Below the pieces are notes generated by a model that saw nothing but the letters and a program-made list of their open reading frames with translations, searched no databases and had not been told where the DNA came from. DNA of 11,272 nucleotides from Sideroxydans sp. (GTDB lineage Bacteria; Pseudomonadota; Gammaproteobacteria; Burkholderiales; Gallionellaceae), in contig JAVBYP010000231.1 of NCBI GenBank assembly GCA_030823965.1, positions 1 through 11,272 on the forward strand, written 5' to 3'. Below, one piece after another: positions 6,435 through 11,272 of the stretch (positions are counted from its first letter, which is position 1; the number at the start of each line of letters is the position of its first letter). Made by a program: the position numbers and the translations under genes.

Positions 6435-6455
6435 GCGGGCAATCCACTTGCCCGC
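6435..6455 (+). terminator. Hairpin between cbbY and ilvA (terminator or ilvA leader structure)
   Basis: GCGGGCAA (6435-6442) and TTGCCCGC (6448-6455) form a perfect 8-bp GC-rich stem around a 5-nt loop. It starts 23 nt after the cbbY stop and ends 8 nt before the ilvA ATG. Only TGTTC follows, so the U-run expected of an intrinsic terminator is weak. It occupies the place where an ilvA Shine-Dalgarno should be. Confidence 0.5.
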
Positions 6456-6463
6456 TGTTCACC

Positions 6464-7981
6464 ATGCAAAATTATCTAAAAAGAATCCTCACCGCCCGCG
6501 TCTATGACGTGGCCATCGAAACGCCACTCGAACATGCGCCCACTTTGTCGGCGCGCACGGGCAATCGCATCCTGTTCAAGCGCGAAGACATGCAGCCCGT
6601 TTTCTCGTTCAAGTTGCGCGGTGCGTACAACAAGATGGCGCATCTGTCGCCCACTCAACTCAAACAAGGCGTCATCGCGGCCTCGGCTGGTAACCATGCA
6701 CAAGGCGTCGCCATGTCGGCGCATCGCCTTGGCTGCAAAGCCACCATCGTGATGCCGACCACCACACCGCAAGTGAAGATCGATGCGGTGCGCCACTTCG
6801 GTCAGCGTTCGGTCGAGATCGTGTTGCATGGCGACAGCTACAGTGATGCCTATGCCCATGCGCTCGCCTTAGAAAAAGAAAGGCAGCTCACCTTCGTGCA
6901 CCCCTTCGACGACCCTTACGTCATCGCAGGCCAAGGCACCATCGGCATGGAGATCCTGCGTCAACACCAAGCCCCTATCCACGCCATCTTCTGTGCCATC
7001 GGCGGCGGCGGATTGATCGCAGGTGTCGCAGCCTACGTCAAACAAGTGCGCCCCGACATCAAGATCATCGGCGTACAGACTACCGATTCCGATGCGATGT
7101 ATCGCTCACTGAAAGCTAAGAAACGCGTACAACTGAACGATGTCGGCCTATTCTCCGACGGCACCGCAGTCAAATATGTGGGCGAAGAGACCTTCCGCAT
7201 CTGCAAGCAATATGTGGACGAAGTCATCTTGGTGGACACCGACGAAGTGTGTGCTGCCATCAAAGACGTGTTCCAAGACACCCGCTCCATCCTTGAACCT
7301 GCGGGTGCTCTCGCCGTCGCAGGCGCAAAAGCCTACGCCAAGCGCGAACAACTCAAAGGCGAGACGCTCATCCCTATCGCTTGCGGTGCGAACATGAACT
7401 TCGATCGCCTACGCTTCGTGGCCGAGCGCGCCGAGATCGGCGAGAAACGTGAAGCGATCTTGGCTGTCACCATCCCCGAGACCCCCGGCAGTTTCCGCAA
7501 GTTCTGCGCCTTGCTTGGCAAACGCAACATCACCGAGTTCAACTATCGCTATGCCGACCCCAAGGCGGCGCAGGTCTTCGTCGGCATCCAAGTGAAAGAC
7601 CAATCGGAAGCCTCAGACCTCATCGAGAAGTTGCAGCGCAGCAAATTGCCCACAATGGATCTAAGTGACAACGAAATGGCCAAACTGCATCTGCGCCATC
7701 TCGTCGGTGGCCACGCCCCGGAGGCTCATGATGAAATCCTGTTCCGTTTCGAGTTCCCAGAACGCCCTGGCGCATTGATGAACTTTCTCAATAGCATGAG
7801 CCATAACTGGAACATCTCACTGTTCCACTATCGCAACCACGGCGCAGATTACGGTCGCGTATTGGTCGGGATGCAGGTACCAAAGACGGATAAAAAGGCG
7901 CTCAAGACCTTTCTTGACACCCTCGGCTACCCGTATTGGGATGAGAGCGACAATCCCGCATATCGGCTTTTTCTTGGCTGA
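6464..7981 (+). CDS. ilvA: Threonine ammonia-lyase (threonine deaminase), biosynthetic
   Basis: IlvA deaminates threonine to 2-oxobutanoate with pyridoxal phosphate, the first step to isoleucine, and is normally feedback-inhibited by isoleucine. The protein has 505 residues, the length of the long biosynthetic form. The catalytic domain is about residues 1-325: Lys50 in PVFSFKLRGAYNKM is the cofactor lysine, SAGNHAQGVAMSA follows, and IGGGGLIAGVAAYV (about 178-191) is the glycine-rich phosphate loop. Two ACT-like regulatory domains follow, near 330-400 (AILAVTIPETPGSFRKFC) and 423-500 (ILFRFEFPERPGALMNFL), both intact, so allosteric control is expected. The start ATG has no Shine-Dalgarno and sits 8 nt after a perfect hairpin. 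The N-terminus YLKRILTARVYDVA matches the family, so the start is still preferred. Confidence 0.97.
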   Translation: MQNYLKRILTARVYDVAIETPLEHAPTLSARTGNRILFKREDMQPVFSFKLRGAYNKMAHLSPTQLKQGVIAASAGNHAQGVAMSAHRLGCKATIVMPTTTPQVKIDAVRHFGQRSVEIVLHGDSYSDAYAHALALEKERQLTFVHPFDDPYVIAGQGTIGMEILRQHQAPIHAIFCAIGGGGLIAGVAAYVKQVRPDIKIIGVQTTDSDAMYRSLKAKKRVQLNDVGLFSDGTAVKYVGEETFRICKQYVDEVILVDTDEVCAAIKDVFQDTRSILEPAGALAVAGAKAYAKREQLKGETLIPIACGANMNFDRLRFVAERAEIGEKREAILAVTIPETPGSFRKFCALLGKRNITEFNYRYADPKAAQVFVGIQVKDQSEASDLIEKLQRSKLPTMDLSDNEMAKLHLRHLVGGHAPEAHDEILFRFEFPERPGALMNFLNSMSHNWNISLFHYRNHGADYGRVLVGMQVPKTDKKALKTFLDTLGYPYWDESDNPAYRLFLG

Positions 7982-8039
7982 TAAAAAAAGATGGGGGATA
8001 TTGCCGACAAATTCGCCATAAAACGCACCATTGGCAAAC

Positions 8040-8639
8040 ATGGCAAAGACTCCCTCTGATATCCAAGCTAGGAAGCTGGCGCTTCGACAACGTATAATCG
8101 CCGCCCGCGATAATCTGACGCCAACCTTACGAGCTCACTCAAGTAAGCGCATCGTCGACCAGATTGGCAGCTTGGTCATATATAAGACAGCACGAACGGT
8201 GTTGGGTTATCTGAACTTCGGTTCGGAAGTGGCCAGTGAGGCGTGGATGCGGCAGGCGCTGACCGACGGCAAGCGAGTATTGCTACCGCGCGTGAACAAA
8301 GCCAACAAGCGCCTGGAATTGTTCGAGATCAAAGACCTTGATCGTGATGTGGCGGCAGGGACATACGGCATACGCGAACCCCTCGTCGAACGCTGTGAGC
8401 GCTTCGAAGCCCTAGGTGAGATCGATCTGATCTTGATGCCTGGTGTCGCTTTTGACCGTGAAGGTGGCAGACTGGGATACGGCGGCGGCTACTTCGATAG
8501 ATTGTTAGCACACCTGCCTCACCGCCCAGTATTGATCGCTGGCGCGTTCGCGATGCAGGTGGTTGCAGAGGTTCCGCAGGAGAGCACTGACTACAAGATA
8601 GATTGGTTAGTGACAGAGAATGAAACGATACGTTGTTAG
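8040..8639 (+). CDS. fau: 5-formyltetrahydrofolate cyclo-ligase
   Basis: The enzyme uses ATP to turn 5-formyltetrahydrofolate into 5,10-methenyltetrahydrofolate, returning a stored or inhibitory folate to the one-carbon pool. From the ATG at 8040 it has 199 residues (family about 180-200); a TTG at 8031 would add three. The N-terminal basic segment RKLALRQRIIAARDNL and the hallmark MPGVAFDREGGRLGYGGGYF with GYGGGYFDR at 146-154 (nucleotide/substrate site) are clear. The C-terminus is DWLVTENETIRC. Neither start has a clear Shine-Dalgarno. The last base of the TAG stop is the first base of palindromic element copy B; without the element the frame would run five codons further (YLGRE) to a TAA just before aceE, so the present C-terminus may be an insertion product (inference). 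The 58-bp upstream gap is too short for the 6S RNA gene that precedes this gene in enterobacteria. Confidence 0.94.
   Translation: MAKTPSDIQARKLALRQRIIAARDNLTPTLRAHSSKRIVDQIGSLVIYKTARTVLGYLNFGSEVASEAWMRQALTDGKRVLLPRVNKANKRLELFEIKDLDRDVAAGTYGIREPLVERCERFEALGEIDLILMPGVAFDREGGRLGYGGGYFDRLLAHLPHRPVLIAGAFAMQVVAEVPQESTDYKIDWLVTENETIRC
8635..8638. repeat. Left GTTA direct repeat flanking element copy B
   Basis: GTTA touches the left end of the element and recurs at 8780-8783 directly after its right end. This is consistent with a 4-bp target duplication made on insertion. A 4-bp match can occur by chance, so confidence is limited. Confidence 0.4.
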
Positions 8640-8779
8640 GGTGCCTCTGAAAATTCAGAGTTCGCCCAAATGCAAGGCGTGAAGAAAATTCCGTAGCGCC
8701 GCATATGATGTATATGCAAGCAAGGAATTTTCGCCACAACGAAGCAGTTGGGATGAAATCTGGATTTTAAGAGGTGCCC
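8639..8779. repeat. Palindromic intergenic element, copy B (about 141 bp)
   Basis: This non-coding element fills most of the 162-bp gap between the cyclo-ligase gene and aceE. Its termini are GGGTGCCTCTGAAAATTCAG and, reverse-complemented, GGGCACCTCTTAAAATCCAG; many of the differences between arms are G-U wobbles in an RNA fold. Inside, GAAAATTCC (8684-8692) pairs with GGAATTTTC (8724-8732), and the apex GCATAT (8701-8706) pairs with ATATGC (8712-8717) around a 5-nt loop, all nearly concentric on base 8709. The whole unit is thus one long hairpin. It matches copy A in its ends and at two co-linear internal blocks. It encodes no plausible protein and has no transposase, so it resembles a non-autonomous MITE/REP-like element. 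Confidence 0.87.
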
Positions 8780-8783
8780 GTTA
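8780..8783. repeat. Right GTTA direct repeat flanking element copy B
   Basis: This is the second copy of the possible 4-bp target duplication, directly after the element's CCC terminus. The aceE Shine-Dalgarno (GGAG within GGGAGAGAG) lies a few bases further on, outside the element. Confidence 0.4.
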
Positions 8784-8801
8784 TTTAGGGAGAGAGTAAA
8801 A

Positions 8802-11272
8802 ATGGCCGCACAACAACCTGACTACGATCCACAAGAAACCCAAGAATGGTTGGATTCACTGCAATCCGTTCTAGATAAGGAAGGTGGCGACCGCGCTCAC
8901 TTCTTGATCGACCAACTCATCAATCATGCGCGCCTAGCGGGCGACGATCTGCCCATCAGTGCGACCACGCCTTACCTGAACTCGATACCGCTGGATAAGG
9001 AAGAGCGTTCTCCTGGTAATTTCGACATGGAACACCGCATCCGTGCGCTGATGCGCTGGAACGCGATGGCCATCGTATTGAACGCGAACAAAGAATCTTC
9101 AGAACTAGGCGGCCACATCGCCAGCTTCGCTTCCGCTGCGACTCTGTATGACGTGGGCTTCAACCACTTCTTCCGTGGCGCCAACAAAGATCACGGTGGA
9201 GACTTGGTCTACTTCCAAGGTCACTCCTCGCCCGGTATGTATGCACGCGCCTTCATGGAAGGTCGCCTCACCGAAGCGCAGATGTATAAGTTCCGCCAAG
9301 AAGTCGATGGCGATGGACTATCTTCTTACCCTCACCCTTGGTTGATGCCTAATTTCTGGCAGTTCCCAACTGTGTCCATGGGTCTCGGCCCCTTGATGGC
9401 CATTTACCAAGCGCGCTTTATGCGCTACTTGCAACACCGCAATCTGGCTAAGACAGACGGCCGTAAAGTATGGGCCTATCTGGGCGACGGCGAGACAGAC
9501 GAGCCTGAATCTCTGGGCGCGATCTCGATGGCGGGTCGTGAGAAGTTAGACAACCTGATCTTCGTCATCAACTGTAACTTGCAGCGCCTTGACGGCCCAG
9601 TACGCGGCAACGGCAAGATCATCCAAGAACTGGAAGGTGTGTTCCGTGGCGCAGGCTGGAACGTCATCAAAGTGGTATGGGGTGGCAAGTGGGATCGTCT
9701 GTTGGCCAAGGACAAGTCCGGCCTATTGTTGAAGCGCATGGAAGAAGTGGTCGACGGCGAATACCAGACCTACAAGTCACGTGATGGCGCCTACGTCCGC
9801 AAACACTTCTTCGGCAAGTATCCAGAGTTGCTGGAGTTGGTCGCCGACATGTCGGACGACGAGATCTGGCGCTTGAACCGTGGCGGCCATGATCCGCACA
9901 AAGTGTTCGCTGCTTATGCGGCCGCTTCCAAGCATACCGGCCAACCAACGGTCATCCTCGCCAAGACGGTGAAGGGTTACGGCATGGGTGATGCGGGTGA
10001 AGGTCAGAACACCACGCACCAACAGAAGAAAGTGGGCGAAGACGCACTGCGTAAGTTCCGTGACCGCTTCAACATCCCGGTCACTGACGAACAATTGCCC
10101 AAGCTACCTTTCGTGCGCCCTGCGCCGGACAGTCTTGAAGCCAAATATCTTAAAGAACGTAGCACAGCGATGGGCTGCATCCCAGCCCGCGAACCTGTGG
10201 CACACCCACTCAACACGCCATCGCTCGACGCTTTCGACGCACTGTTGAAATCCAGCGAAGACCGCGAGTTCTCCACCACCATGGCGTTCGTTCGTTTGCT
10301 GGGCGTGCTGGTGAAAGACAAAGCCATCGGCAAACAGATCGTTCCTATTGTGCCGGACGAATCGCGCACCTTCGGTATGGAAGGCATGTTCCGTCAGCTC
10401 GGTATCTTCTCGCAGGTGGGTCAGCTGTACACACCACAAGATGCCGACCAACTGATGTTCTACAAAGAAGATAAGACGGGTCAGATCTTGCAAGAGGGCA
10501 TCAACGAAGCGGGCGGTATGGCTGACTGGATCGCTGCGGCGACCGCTTACGCCAACCACGGCGTAGCGATGATCCCCTTCTTCATCTACTACTCGATGTT
10601 CGGTTTCCAACGTATCGGCGACATGGCTTGGGCAGCAGGCGATCTGCGCGCGCGCGGTTTCCTCATCGGCGGCACCGCTGGACGCACCACACTGAACGGT
10701 GAAGGTCTGCAACACCAAGACGGTCACAGCCATCTGATGGCAGCGACCATCCCGAACTGCGTGTCTTACGATCCTACCTTCGCTTACGAACTCGCAGTCA
10801 TCGTGCAGCACGGTATGGAACGCATGTACCACAAGCAAGAAGACGTGTTCTATTACCTCACTGTGATGAACGAGAACTACACCCACCCTGCCATGCCCAA
10901 GGGCGCGGAAGAAGGCATCATCAAGGGGATGTACAAGTTCAGCGCAAGCAAAGCCAAAGCGAAGAACAAAGTACAGTTGCTGGGTAGCGGCACCATCCTG
11001 CGTGAAGTCATCGCGGCAGCTGAGTTGCTGGAAAAAGATTTCGGCATCGCTTCAGATATCTTCAGCGTGACCAGCTTCAACGAATTGCGTCGTGAAGGTA
11101 TCGACTGCGAGCGTTGGAACACATTGCACCCAGAAGCGAAACAACGCGTGAGCTATGTCGAGCAATGTCTGGATGCCGAAGTACCCGTCATCGCGGCGAC
11201 CGATTACATCCGCGCTTATGCCGACCAGATCCGTCCTTATGTGAAAGCCCAATACAAGACCTTGGGTACAGA
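8802..11272 (+). CDS. aceE: Pyruvate dehydrogenase E1 component, homodimeric type (C-terminus cut by window edge)
   Basis: AceE decarboxylates pyruvate with thiamine diphosphate and reductively acetylates the lipoyl groups of E2 in the pyruvate dehydrogenase complex. The frame is open from the ATG at 8802 to the right edge, giving 823 of about 885-890 residues. The N-terminus YDPQETQEWLDSLQSVL is typical of the E2-binding region. YFQGHSSPGMYARAF follows. The thiamine diphosphate/magnesium motif starts GDGETDEPES (228-237) and ends INCNLQRLDGPV with Asn257 and Asn259. NTTHQQKK carries His406, the likely counterpart of E. coli His407. The middle domain has VPDESRTFGMEGMFRQLGIF and INEAGGMADWIAAATAYANH; GGTAGRTTLNGEGLQHQDGH follows. 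No internal stop was seen. GGAG 9 nt upstream is the Shine-Dalgarno. aceF and lpd would be expected downstream, outside the window. Its promoter may lie in or before element copy B. Confidence 0.98.
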   Translation, partial: MAAQQPDYDPQETQEWLDSLQSVLDKEGGDRAHFLIDQLINHARLAGDDLPISATTPYLNSIPLDKEERSPGNFDMEHRIRALMRWNAMAIVLNANKESSELGGHIASFASAATLYDVGFNHFFRGANKDHGGDLVYFQGHSSPGMYARAFMEGRLTEAQMYKFRQEVDGDGLSSYPHPWLMPNFWQFPTVSMGLGPLMAIYQARFMRYLQHRNLAKTDGRKVWAYLGDGETDEPESLGAISMAGREKLDNLIFVINCNLQRLDGPVRGNGKIIQELEGVFRGAGWNVIKVVWGGKWDRLLAKDKSGLLLKRMEEVVDGEYQTYKSRDGAYVRKHFFGKYPELLELVADMSDDEIWRLNRGGHDPHKVFAAYAAASKHTGQPTVILAKTVKGYGMGDAGEGQNTTHQQKKVGEDALRKFRDRFNIPVTDEQLPKLPFVRPAPDSLEAKYLKERSTAMGCIPAREPVAHPLNTPSLDAFDALLKSSEDREFSTTMAFVRLLGVLVKDKAIGKQIVPIVPDESRTFGMEGMFRQLGIFSQVGQLYTPQDADQLMFYKEDKTGQILQEGINEAGGMADWIAAATAYANHGVAMIPFFIYYSMFGFQRIGDMAWAAGDLRARGFLIGGTAGRTTLNGEGLQHQDGHSHLMAATIPNCVSYDPTFAYELAVIVQHGMERMYHKQEDVFYYLTVMNENYTHPAMPKGAEEGIIKGMYKFSASKAKAKNKVQLLGSGTILREVIAAAELLEKDFGIASDIFSVTSFNELRREGIDCERWNTLHPEAKQRVSYVEQCLDAEVPVIAATDYIRAYADQIRPYVKAQYKTLGT

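Noticed and set aside
7982..8039. Possible 6S RNA gene upstream of the cyclo-ligase gene, as in enterobacteria
   Set aside because: The gap is only 58 bp and lacks the long hairpin and bubble of 6S RNA.
8639..8779. Integron attC site or CRISPR-type repeat
   Set aside because: The flanking GTTA does not form the required attC core pairs (GTTRRRY / RYYYAAC), there is no integrase nearby, and there are no regularly spaced direct repeats.
10104..10886. A 260-codon minus-strand open frame
   Set aside because: It is antisense to aceE, whose translation is conserved throughout this stretch. The minus frame is a codon-bias shadow rich in His and Val with no domain.

Overview
The window is a compact, ordinary-looking stretch of chromosome of moderate GC content (roughly 54%, estimated by eye). 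Gene content and order suggest a betaproteobacterium, probably of the Nitrosomonadales / Gallionellaceae type. The main clues are the xerD-ogt / rplS-trmD-rimM-rpsP / ypjD / divergent ffh layout, a homodimeric-type aceE, a CbbY-type phosphatase typical of Calvin-cycle autotrophs, and TAGAAT-type -10 boxes. The genus is inference only. Twelve genes are visible. Two are cut by the window edges: xerD at the left (C-terminus missing) and aceE at the right (C-terminus missing).

Left half (1-4133), all on the minus strand. Transcription runs right to left: ypjD (CcsA/HemX-like membrane protein), then the rpsP-rimM-trmD-rplS operon (S16, 30S maturation factor, tRNA m1G37 methyltransferase, L19). rimM/trmD and trmD/rplS each share an ATGA overlap. 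A perfect 16-bp hairpin with a cUUCGg tetraloop closes the operon. Beyond it lie ogt (O6-alkylguanine repair) and xerD, which overlap by 14 bp. The rpsP operon has a good sigma70 promoter between ypjD and rpsP.

Right half (4336-11272), all on the plus strand. ffh (SRP protein) and a cbbY-like phosphatase form a tight pair. ilvA (threonine deaminase) follows a hairpin, then a 5-formyltetrahydrofolate cyclo-ligase gene, then aceE (pyruvate dehydrogenase E1). No intergenic gap exceeds 300 bases; the two largest are 202 bp (ypjD-ffh) and 162 bp (cyclo-ligase-aceE).

The most interesting signal is that almost all of each of those two large gaps is one copy of the same roughly 142-bp palindromic element (4192-4334 and 8639-8779). 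Both copies have related terminal inverted repeats (TGCCTCT... / ...AGAGGT), can fold into one long hairpin, and carry co-linear internal matches. Neither encodes a protein. Copy A ends 1 base before the ffh start codon and appears to supply the ffh Shine-Dalgarno sequence. Copy B is flanked by a possible GTTA target duplication and supplies the last base of the cyclo-ligase stop codon. Removing it in silico restores a reading frame five codons longer that ends just before aceE. They look like non-autonomous, MITE- or REP-like repeats that have become part of gene expression signals. Whether the family has been described cannot be decided from this window.
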